Position numbers and translations under genes: made by a program. From contig OX439039.1 in assembly GCA_949317995.1 (NCBI GenBank), forward strand, positions 18,901,282 to 18,965,281: 64,000 nucleotides of DNA, written 5' to 3'. The notes under the pieces were generated by a model that was not told the DNA's origin, did not search any database, and worked only from the letters and a program-made list of their open reading frames with translations. The stretch is from Acholoe squamosa (taxonomy: Eukaryota; Annelida; Polychaeta; Phyllodocida; Polynoidae). Below are positions 47,865 through 58,499 of this stretch, in pieces. Each line of letters begins with the position of its first letter. The first letter of the stretch is position 1.

Positions 47865-48185
47865 TCGCACATATTGAACACATTAAGTCCCGTTATTAGT
47901 ATGGGTTAACTAGCAGGCTGCAGTGGCACCGGCTGCTTTATGTACCGAGTTCTATGATAAGGTATTTTTACATTGAGAGCCTGTTGGTCAAAGATGGGCG
48001 ATGAGGCTTTATCAAGCAGTGTTGGGGCACTCCTGACTTACCAGTTGGTGTACCGTTACAATACCGGATTGGTCGAAGCATCATCTGTATCATATTGGCC
48101 CAGTTCCCGAGTCCTCAATCCATGATTGCGTTAAGATACGGGGTTGCCGTACCTTCAATCTTTGATTGCGTTAGGATGCTCGGTT
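47865..48185. other. Short anonymous stretch with a 44-bp imperfect duplication
   Basis: Nothing gene-like. At about 48114 and 48158 the words TCAATC..TGATTGCGTTA are duplicated with a 44-bp period. They directly adjoin the tRNA-like repeat and may be its 3' part. Confidence 0.5.
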
Positions 48186-48189
48186 TCTC

Positions 48190-48445
48190 CACCAATGTAG
48201 TGGTTAGCGGAAAATGTCATGGAGAAACCGGGACTCGGACCTGGGACCCTCCAACTTCAAGGCGGAAGCTCTACCTCTGAGGTACATCCCCTTGCCTGAC
48301 ATTCTCTATCTTCCAACTACTTCTGGAGCAGTATTATGGGGGGCAGTGATTACCTGGTACCAAGCTCTTTAGAGATCCCCCTCGCAAGGCGAGACCACTC
48401 GGTATTTCCACCAGGTACAGGGAATTACTGCCCCTACACTATTAT
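48190..48445 (-). mobile_element. Composite repeat with tRNA-like module, copy 1
   Basis: On the minus strand this copy shares its whole length with 53931-54195. The order is a 5' structured module (GTACCTGGTGG ... CTCGCCTTGCGAG ... GGTACCAGG), a linker ending GATAGAGAATGTCAGGC, and a 72-base tRNA-like module at 48220-48291. That module has A-box-like (TACCTCAGAGGTAGAGC) and B-box-like (GGTCCGAGTCC) words. The tRNA-like part lies internally rather than at the 5' end, unlike a simple SINE. It is a retroposed pol III-type element by inference; no target duplication is recognised. Confidence 0.6.
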
Positions 48446-48645
48446 AGTGCTTAGGACATGGGAAATATACTCTCTTTTAAATATGGAAAATCGGAGTCGC
48501 TGTAGCTAAGTAGAGGGAGGGTCGTAGGGTGTGAGGAAAATGGAACTCATTCTCCACCGCTACGTATCACAAGGACATCCTCAAAACAACGGAAGAAAAT
48601 CTTTTCAGATTTCTATATTTTGAAAGAATTATTTAATGATCGAAA

Positions 48646-48811
48646 TTTTAAAGGGTCTAATTCTCATCTTTCCTATCCCCTCAGGATGTGTGTGGTGCAC
48701 ATATGCGCGGGCACTGACACATTCCCCTGTGAAATTGTGTAATGTCGTTCTCGCCATGAATATGACCTTAGCTGTCGAAATGGCGTTAAACATCTATTAC
48801 TCACTCACTAA
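48646..48811 (+). mobile_element. SINE-like retroposon, copy 2
   Basis: It matches the 35394-35576 element from TTTAAAGGG through GGCGTTAAACATCTATTACT to the (ACTC)n tail, but lacks the first about 18 bases (5' truncation). Target duplications are not obvious. The small frame overlapping it is also open in the copy at 55871-56054, simply because the repeat is the same. Confidence 0.75.
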
Positions 48812-50643
48812 TCTAAATCATTTAAAGCGCTATTGGTGTTGACTGAGACGAACGAGTCCCCACTTGCAGTGGAAGTTTCTTAATATTCGTGAACACTCTC
48901 AGCCCCAATTGTAAATGGGCTATAAAGACCACTGCACTGGGTACAGGGCAACCCACATCGGTGCATTGGATTTGTATTGACAGCAACTACCACTGCTTTT
49001 TCAAAAATAGAAGAAATCTACTGTGGAACCCATGACCGGTCTAACAGTGCAACTCCTACAACACACGTGCTTTGCGATCTGTTGCCCCTTGCTCTCAAAC
49101 TCTGAAAGGCATGCTTTGCCAAATAGAATGTACACTCTAATTACTGTGCTTGTCCACTAAGTAAGGACACTGATCTGAAAACATAGGAGACATACAGGGA
49201 CAAGTAAGGGTTCATTTGAATTTCACAGGCAGATATGTGACGGGATAATAACCTTAGATCCTTAAGGTAATTACCAACTCTGATAGCTACTGATACTAAT
49301 GGGTTTGTTAAGCTGGAAAGGTTTTTAAGTTGAATGTTGTTCATCAGCTAGCTACTTACTAAATAAACAATTATACCATGCATTTGTTTTGCCGGACGCA
49401 CGGTGGCACTTCAATATACTACTCACAATGGAATGGAATCTTAAGAGGCGAATCAACGTGAGGTAATTTCTTAAGGTACACACAACCCTATATGGCTGCA
49501 AATGCCAGTGAAGACTTGAAGGGTGCAGTCATAGTATGTTAAGAAATAACCTTCTGATGAAGTGAGGTGAAGGGTTGCCACTATATGAGCTTTTTTGTTG
49601 ATTACAGGAGCTTTCGACCTTAACTTCTAGATTTTATGTCTAAAGTTCTCTGCGCCATGGGGGCAAGTCACAAAAGCTAAACATGTATATGCTGTGTCAC
49701 TGTGATGATGAAGCCATGACGCAACAGTACACTTGTTCCAATGCCATCATTGCAAATACCACTTGATTACTAGCTGGCTCGGGGTTCATTTGGCATGATT
49801 GTGAATGAATATGAAGCTTGAAGACTGTGTAGATGACTACCTAAGAGTGAGGTAACACTTCTACCTAAGGTGATACCAGTATGGGTTCTATTATTATCAC
49901 TTGATAAGTTTTAATGCACACATACAGGGTAACACTCTGTGAGTAGACAGAAGGGATTAAAGTCTGTTGACAACTTCACAAATTTACTTTACTCGATGGT
50001 GGCAGTTTGAAGCCACGGGTTTGGTGATCAGTGCTTTCAGGTCAATATCCTGTCCCTGCCACTTTGGTAAGAACCAGTGCCCTAATCGCCAGTTCCTTTC
50101 AGAGAAGGGTCCTCTTTTGGCCCCTTGAGGACGTTCAGCAAGATTTCCTCTGGCCTTATGTCCATGTGCCTCCTAAGAGGCCTACACCACCTCACCGTGT
50201 TCGAGTCATACCATATCCTTCAGAAAAAGGCCTACAACAACCCCACAGGGCCAACATCATGCATTTACACAAACCCTGATGAATTATTCAGGGATATCTC
50301 ATTCGAATATATAGGTCTACCTAAAAGGACACAAGCACTTTAAGACTTGAGAAAATTTGGTAAAAATCCAACGGGACACTCTGAACACAACAGTGCGATT
50401 TAAAGAACCAGCTTGCAATGGACAGTCATTATCAATTCCAAATAACTGCATGTAGTGAATGCCATAGGAAAGCCAAGCACGATGGTGTCACTCCTACCTA
50501 GTGCCTCACCTAACGTAGCTGTGTGACATGTAAAGTTGAAGCCCTATCCCAACAAGTCACTCCCCTTCTCAAGCAGGGCTCAACTGGCTGCCTGAAGTTT
50601 TACCCCAAACCAGTCAAACTGTCAGGAAGGGAGAACCTAAAAC

Positions 50644-50757
50644 ATGACGTCGTCTACGTCATCTATGACGTATTGATGACGTAAACAGGAAGCCTCGTTC
50701 TGACAGATGACACCACGTGACCCCTTCACGAAGAAAAACAGGAAGTGCTTTTGGTTC
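50644..50757. promoter_or_regulatory. CRE-rich cluster with E-box and ETS-like words
   Basis: Four TGACG/CGTCA half-sites fall within 45 bp (ATGACGTCG, TACGTCAT, ATGACGTAT, ATGACGTAA), followed by CACGTGACC near 50714 and ACAGGAAGTG near 50748. Dense CpG in otherwise AT-richer DNA makes a functional element plausible. No exon is adjacent. Confidence 0.4.
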
Positions 50758-53601
50758 GCAAACGGAAATTGGCCGTCATGATACAATTTACTTTTTGGCG
50801 CATTGATATAGGCCCCTCTTCAATCCACAGACTCCTGGATGGACATGTGTCCCCGAGCTAGAACCTTAAAAAAAAATACTGTACATGTATAGTCTTTTTT
50901 CTTTTTAGTTTTGGTAAATGGTTTTGATGGCTAATCACTTTATTCCAAATTTAGTGTCATGGTTTAGGTATTAGTTACTTCTCATGAAAGTAGATCTACG
51001 TCAATGTATGTTACATAATGAATTATGATAAAGTTAATCTTAGATGTCATCCATTGGATGATAGATGTAAGCTCAAGAGGAGAAAGTCAATAATAGTATA
51101 ATAGAAATGGATAGAATCCCTTGACTTAAAACCCTATCAGTTTCTTCATGAGTACAATGTATACACATGAACTACTTTGTTGAAGTACAAGTCAAAGACA
51201 ACAACGGGAATTGTGTCCCTGAAGTTACTAATCCCAAGGCTGATATTGCAAACATCACCCACTGAACCTTCGTCTCTTACCATTTTATCACCCCAATGAC
51301 ATAGCATGGATTCCAAAATATATTTGGGTATTTTGGGGTCTGTTAATTTTGATTTGTCACTTTTTCATTAGTTCTGGCGATAATGACAAGTAAATTAGCA
51401 ATCTTCAATTATCTTTAGCATTATCTGCAGTCGATAATACTCCCTGAGAAGTAGGTCAGTGAGCTATGCTAAGAGGCAAAGCATGGATGAGATACTGACC
51501 CACGTTGTTCATTGTCTCCCCGGCCCCCATCCCCCTCCATTGACCAGTGCTATTGACCTGAGGCGCCTACCTGGCGCCCTACCTGTCTGGGCTGTCAGCC
51601 TGGCCATTGTTATCTGACGAGGAAGTGGGGGGGGGATGAGTGGGGGAGCAAGAGAAGGGGGGAGGGGGCCTGACCACTGGGAGCAGCTCGCACCCACCCA
51701 CCCATCCATCCACCCGAACCAGGGGTTTCTGCTCTCTGAGCTACTCCTCCCTTAGAGTCCACTACAGCACAAAGTGTCTTTTCCATCTCCTCTGTGTGTG
51801 TGTGGGTTTTTTTTTCGCTTTTATGCTATAAAAAGAGGTGCTCTATCCTTGTCCATTGCAAGTAAGATAAGTGTAAAACTTGCCTAAGGGTAAGACGCAC
51901 CTCCCTTTCCAACAATGAATACGATTTGGATGATGTTAAGTGAAGGGGTGCATATCAAACTCAAAGCCCCATCTGCATTTTGTCGTAACCTTTTAACCGA
52001 CAAAAAACTCGCTTCCCAACCCTGCTGTATCCTCCATCCCCTGGAAGTGCATCAAACCTTTAGGACCAGCATGATACACAAAGTGGAGGTTCGATATGTA
52101 ACTCATGCATCATGAAAACAGAAAGATGGTGTGTATTAAAGCACTATGTGGTCCTTAGGGTTAAGCAGGTTCTGACAGACTCTGCAGTTTGTTAGTGAGC
52201 AGCTCACCTAGCGGGGGTAGGTGAGTCATACGGAGCTACTCATCGTAGTTAGACAACACAACAACAACCCCACCTGATCTACCTGCTCACTCAGGATTGA
52301 GGGTAGGGACAATGTCTCCACACTACATCAATGCTTTTATATCTGTTCATTACAGGCAAAGTGGACATCGTCTTGGGTTTGGTTGTTTTTGAGAGTGGTG
52401 GAACTTGAAGGAAGATTTTCGTGTATGGATCTGATGCGTGTGGTCTCCATTGGAAGGGCTATAATAATGGCATAAAGTCAACCCTTTCCTTTCTACTCTT
52501 TGTCTTTATAATAGACGTCCAAAATTTTGAGATAATTATTTCATACTTCAGTACTAAGTGCCTTTAAAGATACATCCAGGAATAGGTACAAAACCGTGAT
52601 ACAGCGTTTTGACTCAGACCTATGAACACTGTGGAGAATGGAGTTGGGGGGAGGAGGTAAGGAGGGTGAGAGGATCAGGGGGGACCGTGGAAGGGGTGGA
52701 AGGAGAGGCTGAAGGAGGGGTTAAGAGCAGCAGGAGTGGTGGGATGAGGAAATGGCCTGCTTTATTGGTAATGAGAAAGGCATGAGAATATGGGTGGTAA
52801 AGAGGAGAAGGCACAAAGTATGGAGGAGAACTTAGGGAAGCTTAGGTTAGTTGGCAATGGAGAGATTCATGGAAAATCAAGGAAAATGTAATGGTGCAGA
52901 AGTGTTTTAATGTGAATTTTTGTTAGATATGAATAGCGTTTGGATAAAATTCCTGGCAGCAGCCTTCAGGTACAATGAAGCTAATGTACTAAGGTGATGG
53001 ACACTACCCTCCCGCTCCCTCCCTGAACCCCTTGTCAACACGAGCACCACAACCTGCCCAGGCTTAATTTGATGAAATTGCAAGAAAGGAGGGGGCCCCT
53101 CGGAAGCTGATTTCCTGCACAGGACTTTGAAGGATTCATGATCGTGGGTGAAGAGGAGGAACCTGAACCATCCCCCTCCCCTTGTCCTTCTCCCCTACCC
53201 CTAACTGCTCCCTTCTTATGCTAGGTCTCCAGTCACTGCTCAAGGAAATCGGCTTAAAATTAGACACTATTTGCCGTGTACAAAAAAAAGTCGATTGTTG
53301 TGTTGTCTTTATAAATGTGCAATTCATTTAGTTCCTCAAAGCTACAGAACACTGTTACTGCTATTGAAACGGGGCACAAATAACACTTCATTTGACCTTG
53401 CATTGGTTAATATCAATAATTAAACCCATTTGTTAAATGAATATCTATCTTCATAACAATAGACCCCCCAAAATGGGTAAAAGCAGGTACAGGAGGACAG
53501 AGTACAAAACTATCGGTGGGCTACAATGGGGTGAGTTGATGAAGCCCACTACCTGAGGTCAGGGGGCTGAGGTCAAAGCTGCCCCCCCCCCACCTTCTGT
53601 G

Positions 53602-53615
53602 CTGCCCCCTGGGGT
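53602..53615 (-). promoter_or_regulatory. CTCF-like core motif
   Basis: On the minus strand ACCCCAGGGGGCAG matches 12 of 14 positions of the CTCF core. It lies 20 bp from the CACGTGAC/CCGGAAGT cluster. Confidence 0.3.
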
Positions 53616-53630
53616 CTGACTCCTGCTGGT

Positions 53631-53700
53631 CACGTGACGACGTCTGACCGGAAGTCAGCCGTCGCGCAGACGCAAAACAGACCGTCAAATAATTAAGACG
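53631..53700. promoter_or_regulatory. E-box, CRE-like and ETS cluster
   Basis: CACGTGAC (53631-53638) overlaps TGACGACGTC and is followed by CTGACCGGAAGT, with ETS core CCGGAAGT near 53649. The same 12-mer CTGACCGGAAGT recurs near 54320, followed by TGACGTCACC. Nearby CGTCGCGCAGACG adds to the CpG density. Confidence 0.4.
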
Positions 53701-53878
53701 TGGTCAGAGACTGGAGGTGACAATGTGAGGATGGGGTCTGGGGGGAGATTCATGACCCCAATCTTCTCTAGTTGTTGTTGGTGTAGTTCTAGTTCTTTTT
53801 TCCTTTTTCTTTTTCCTGTTTGTGTTCTTCTCCAGGAGTATTGAAATAAGTTACAGTATAGAAAAAACAAAACAAATT

Positions 53879-53920
53879 ATCAGGATGAGCAGAGAGTATA
53901 TCAGGATGAGCAGAGAGGAT
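53879..53920. repeat. 21-bp tandem duplication
   Basis: The unit ATCAGGATGAGCAGAGAG plus three bases is present twice in tandem, immediately left of the tRNA-like composite repeat. Confidence 0.85.
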
Positions 53921-53930
53921 AGAAGTTAGG

Positions 53931-54195
53931 GAATACTAGTGTAGGGACAGTTATTCCCCGTACTTGGTGGAGATACCGAGTGGTCCAGCCTTGCGAGGAG
54001 GATCTCTAGAGAGCTCGGTACCAGGTAATCACTACCCCCTATTGTGTGTAACATACCAATCCAGGTGTAGTTGGAAGGTAGAGAATGTCAGGCCAGGGGA
54101 ACTAGCTCAGGGGTAGAGCTTCAGCTTCGAAGTGAGAGGGTTCCGGCTTCGAGTCCCGATTTCTCCATGACATTTTCCGCTGACCACTACACTAC
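53931..54195 (+). mobile_element. Composite repeat with tRNA-like module, copy 2
   Basis: Same architecture as the copy at 48190-48445. The tRNA-like part (54096-54167) is 72 bases with a good acceptor stem (GGGGAA against TTCTCC allowing G-U), a perfect D-stem (GCTC/GAGC) and a 7-base anticodon-type loop CTTCGAA (TCG in the anticodon position). The T-arm is imperfect (GGCTTCGAGTCC). The 5' module keeps potential hairpins such as CTCTAGAGAG and GTACTTGG/TACCAGG. It is too decayed in the T-arm for a functional tRNA; a tRNA-derived repeat is preferred. Confidence 0.6.
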
Positions 54196-54199
54196 ACAG

Positions 54200-55857
54200 G
54201 ACAGTTCAGCATTAAAGCAATATCATCAGTCATGGCTTTCCCATCGCCATGATTCAGCCTACTTCTCATACCTTTTACCTGATATCATTCTGCGAGTAGG
54301 TGACATCGTCCCCAGGCACTGACCGGAAGTGACGTCACCTGGGGGAGGCTGCATAGGAGAGCATACCTGGGTGTCCAGGTGATGACTCAGCAACAATTAG
54401 ATAGGTAGCTGTGTATGGGGGATGGGGGGGGGGGTCGCCAGACAAGTGCACAACAGCGCAGTGCCATCCCATCTTAGGCAGAACTTAAGGGCCTGGAGGA
54501 AGAATAGGGAGAGATGAGATTAAGATTTAGGTGCGAAGCAAGGGGTTTGTAGGAAGGGAGGAACCTTGGGAAGAGGGGGGGGGGAGAAAAGCAAAAAGAC
54601 AGATAGGTATAGACAGTCAACAAGTGGAGATATAGAGAAGTTGGGAGGAAAAGGAAATGACAGTGTTCTATGTGCAGGGGGAGGGGTAGTAAAGTGCAGT
54701 GGGTGGTAATTTCTCTTCACCCCCTTCACCCATTTCCTTCTCACCCCTATTGTTCCCTATCCTCTTGAATCTGGGTCATCTGCTGCTCAATTTAATCTGA
54801 GATCATTACTTGGCCTCATCAGGGGTGGTAGATTATTATTAAGGAGGTGCATAGTTAACAGTGCTCAACTAAAAAGAAATGAAGCCATGTACTATCCAGA
54901 TAATAATGATCAATAGTGGTATCTTGTGAAATAAGGGTCGTTTTGAAATTTGTAAATTATAGTCACTTTAATAACAGAAGGTGGGGTAGTGGAGTTCTGA
55001 AATTTCACTTGAACCCTGTCCTTTTCGCTAATTCAATTACGAAATCCATTTATTAATTTTGTTGAACATGAAATTAGACATCAGTGCATAAAGGTACTGC
55101 AGTAGTTCAGTAGCAATATGTGATACAGTGATTGAACTGCAACAGGCTTGGTTGCTAGTTAGAGAGTTTATAGATCTGAACTTCTGTTGTGAGTATGATG
55201 TTGTCCTTAATTTTAGATTGCAATGTCTAATTGGTAGCCCTGGCTTTAAATATTATGCTAATCAGTTTGTGAAAAAAAAACATCAATAAGAGCTCCATCA
55301 AACAATTTCTCGAATTCTTTAGCAGCATACGTAGGAGGTCCAGGATCTAGCTGTCTATGTATCAAAGATCCCTCAAGTATGACATAAACAATTGATCGAT
55401 GGCACCAAAATCCAAACCTAGACGCCTTTAATTGGCCGTTTATAATGTACAACAGCCATGCTGCCCACCACCATGTCACATTGGGATATAAGATCCTGAC
55501 AACAATTCAAGTCCTGTCAGATCCAAACCCCTGAGCAGAGCATCACCACTAAATGTTCATCTGTCATTATGATGTACCAAGCAACTGCATTTGTAGTTGT
55601 AGTATGCTGACCTGTCTTAAGTGCATGTTACACGAGAACACGCCCTTGCAGCAGAGAGTTTGGGTACTTGCAGGTTACTCGTCAAACTATATTCATGCAC
55701 CAAGAGAACGAAGGGTATTTAATTTACAGCCATATGTACTCACTGTGTGCTGCCGATAAAGGGCTACAGTTAAGGGTTACAGTCCCTGACCTGTACGATA
55801 AAAGCTGCACCAAGAGGCTGGTCACCTTCGACAACTGGGGAAAGGTCCAGACACTAT
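54200..55857. other. Anonymous stretch
   Basis: No gene recognised. ACCGGAAGTGACGTCACC (54322-54339) joins an ETS word to a perfect CRE and is a strong promoter-like composite. G-rich and purine-rich DNA occupies about 54420-54700 and explains the Pro/Ser-rich minus-strand frame. The rest is featureless. Confidence 0.5.
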
Positions 55858-55870
55858 ACATCTTGACGAG

Positions 55871-56054
55871 TGAGTGAGTGAGTGAGTAATAGATGTTTAA
55901 CGCCATTTCGACAGCTAAGGTCATATTCATGGCGAGAACATTACACAATTTCACAAAGGAATGTGTCAGTGCCCACGCATATGTGCACCACACACATCCT
56001 GAGGGGATAGGAAAGATGAGAATTAGACCCTTTAAAATGGGCTAGGGAAGCCCG
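55871..56054 (-). mobile_element. 184-bp SINE-like retroposon, copy 3, with 13-bp target duplication
   Basis: Full-length minus-strand copy of the element at 35394-35576, with tail (GTGA)n on the + strand and 5' end GGGCTTCCCTAGCCCA at the right. The direct repeat ACATCTTGACGAG flanks it at 55858-55870 and 56055-56067, the signature of a TPRT insertion. The overlapping 89-codon minus frame is incidental. Confidence 0.85.
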
Positions 56055-56067
56055 ACATCTTGACGAG

Positions 56068-57425
56068 GCTATATGGATCTTGTATTAATTAATAGACTTA
56101 ATTAGATAGAGAGACGGCTATTCACAGATAATAGTTGACTACAATACTTTTGGAACAGTGACTTTCTACTATAAAATCACAAAATAGTATATAATCAAAT
56201 ATGGTGCAGAAATGGCCCTGCTTCAGTTTGTACCCGACAGCTGAAAGCAGGCTAGTGTAGCCCTGACTAGTGTATACCATTTGCTAGACTGCAATGGCAT
56301 TGGGAGAGACTAGGGTTGGTGGAGATGCAGGGGGAGGCTGACCACCGGTAGAGGCGTCAGGACTGCAGTCAGGCGGTAAATTGGAGAAGAGAGGAGAGGG
56401 GGACAGTTCAAAGGGGATGGGACAGGTGAGTGGCCGTGGGGGAGAGGGGAGGGTTACAGGCGACACGGGATCAAGGTGTGTGGTCTTACTACTGCGTTAA
56501 AGATCCACCAGTCTGTGAGGAGGACAGAGAGCAGACTGAAGGGACAAAGAGAGCCTTGGTTGAGGATCGCAACATAATATTCAGACGTTCCTTGTTATTT
56601 TCAATACAGTCTTTTTATTTAATAAGGATTTGCTTTCAATAATTGGCCTATTTTCTTGCAACGCTGAGTAGGTCAAGTCTGCTCTGGCTGTTCAAATTCA
56701 ATTCAGCCCTACACGTTGCATTGGCCGATATGACATGATCAAAAACCGCGAATCTATTTGTTTCCCTACTGCTCCCAATGCCGTTAGATGATGACCTGCC
56801 CGTCCGTATGGGAGGTCCTCCAATGCATGCACCATGCCCCTGCATAGACCGGGCCTAACATTCCAGGACTATTGGACCCCTTATTACTGGAAGGAATGGA
56901 AGTGGGGGTAAATGGCATACCCCTGGACCTCCCCCATTCCTAACATTTGTCTGCATTTCATTGGAGCCACCTTAATCCCGAGATTAGCATTGGTCCCAGG
57001 GGCAAAGGTTAAATGCACACACATGAAATATTGGGGGTAGATTATGCAAATCAGAATGGGGTAAAAAGGCAGGGCACTGAGGTCATGGGTGAGGCGGGAT
57101 GTGGGGGCAGGGGTATGATCATGGGGTGGCTGGGGATTGTGAGGGCATGAATTGCCAGGAAAGCTATGACAAACCAGGCTTAGAGGTCCTCCGTGGAAGG
57201 GCTACAGCACAGAAAAAATGAGGAGAGGTCCAATCACATACAAGTATAGAGGGAGTTTTCCCCATAGCAGCAGTGTGGAGATGGGCAGGTTGATCTCATT
57301 CTACCCAATGTTGAGTGCTTTTCTGTTACATAACTGAATAGAAAAACTATGGAAGAACGGTGATTATTCCCTCTATGAGGGGTTAAGCCCTGTACACACG
57401 ATAGTGATCAATTAGACAACCGGGG
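56068..57425. other. Anonymous stretch
   Basis: No gene recognised. 56290-56460 is G-rich on the + strand, giving a Pro/Ser-rich minus frame. Nothing else is distinctive. Confidence 0.6.
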
Positions 57426-57429
57426 AAAG

Positions 57430-57890
57430 ACAAGGGACATCCAAGCACATAAAGGGAGACATTCAAACACAAGGAGGAAGATGGCTAAGCACAGACAGGG
57501 AGACATGTAAACTGAGACAGGGAGGCATCCAAGCGCAGACAGGGAGACATCCAAGCACAGCCAGGGAGACATCCCAACACAGACAGGGAGACATCCCAGC
57601 ACAGCCAAGGAGGCATCCAGGCTCAGCCAAGGAGACATCCCAGCACAGCCAGGGACACATCCAAGTACATCCAAGGAGACACCCAAGCTCAGATAGGGAG
57701 ACATCTAAATACAGACAGGGAGAAAGTCAAGCTCAGCCAGGGATATATCTAAACACAGACAGGGAGCCATCCACAGACCAATAAGGAGACTTCCAAGCAG
57801 AGACACATAGGGGGACCTTCCAGCACAGACAGGGTGCCAACCAAGCATAACCAAATAAGGACACTTTCAAGCACAGACAGGAAGACATCC
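57430..57890. repeat. 22-bp degenerate minisatellite
   Basis: The unit GGGAGACATCCAAGCACAGC plus two bases repeats about 20 times with an exact 22-bp step in the best part (57542, 57564, 57586) and drift elsewhere. The minus-strand translation is a Cys/Leu/Ser-rich periodic peptide (up to 98 codons), an artefact of the array. Confidence 0.85.
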
Positions 57891-58348
57891 TACCACTAGG
57901 TCGAGAGCCCCCACCCACGGACAGCTACGCCCGTAAGGTTGGGGAGCAAGTATGTCTGTTTTAACCAAGGTTACTTTGCCAGGTTGGCAGAGTAACTTTT
58001 TCACCACTGCTGTGAAAACAGTACTCAGTGTTTTGACCCCTATATTTGCCCAGTAGTACATATCTTGAGGTCTTTATCTTGCTGATTATCATGTCATTTT
58101 GACCAGGATCAGTGGAAATACAAGAAATCCAGATCCTATTTAAACTGTACACCATGACTGAAACCCAAATTGTCACTTTTGCCAGGGCAGAGCTGCACTG
58201 GAGATCTACCATCTCCTGCAGCAACATAGGTCTGGTTTATTTAATTTTCAATTAATTTGAGAACCCCAAAATCTGGGATAACAGTATCAAATTCAAGCGT
58301 TGTGACTTTTTGGCACACAAGAAGTATGTAATTCAGTCAGAAGAGGAA

Positions 58349-58499
58349 ACTGTCCCTTGACACTGGTAGGCTTTCTACAGGCTCACTCTCGAACTGAGGG
58401 AAGGGCCCCACAGTTCGAGACTCTACCATCTACCTACCACAGCCCTGCAGATTTCCAAGCAAAGACAAACGTAGAGATGGCGGACAGTCAAGGGACAGT
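58349..58499. repeat. 151-bp foldback with nested hairpin
   Basis: Perfect 13-bp inverted ends ACTGTCCCTTGAC (58349-58361) and GTCAAGGGACAGT (58487-58499) enclose a second perfect inverted pair, CTCGAACTG (58388-58396) and CAGTTCGAG (58411-58419). It may be a very small MITE or a structured transcript; no target duplication seen. Confidence 0.5.

Larger units (their letters stand above)
48812..53630. other. Anonymous stretch with candidate regulatory patches
   Basis: No gene recognised. Contents include the CRE/E-box cluster at 50644-50757, a GC-rich patch at 51500-51620, GAGCAGCTC at 51681-51689 and 52197-52205 (the latter followed by GAGCTACTC at 52233 and an AP-1 word GTGAGTCAT), and a G-rich purine tract at 52633-52740. 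A CTCF-like minus-strand core lies at 53602-53615. Confidence 0.55.

Noticed and set aside
54096-54167. Functional tRNA gene with TCG anticodon
   Set aside because: The T-arm does not pair properly and the B-box is degenerate; the segment is part of a longer repeat present elsewhere, so a tRNA-derived element is preferred.
55724-55993. 89-codon minus frame shared with the frame at 48636-48842
   Set aside because: Shared only because both lie in copies of the same SINE-like repeat; no evidence of translation.
57408-57704. 98-codon Cys-rich periodic frame on the minus strand
   Set aside because: Direct translation of the 22-bp minisatellite.
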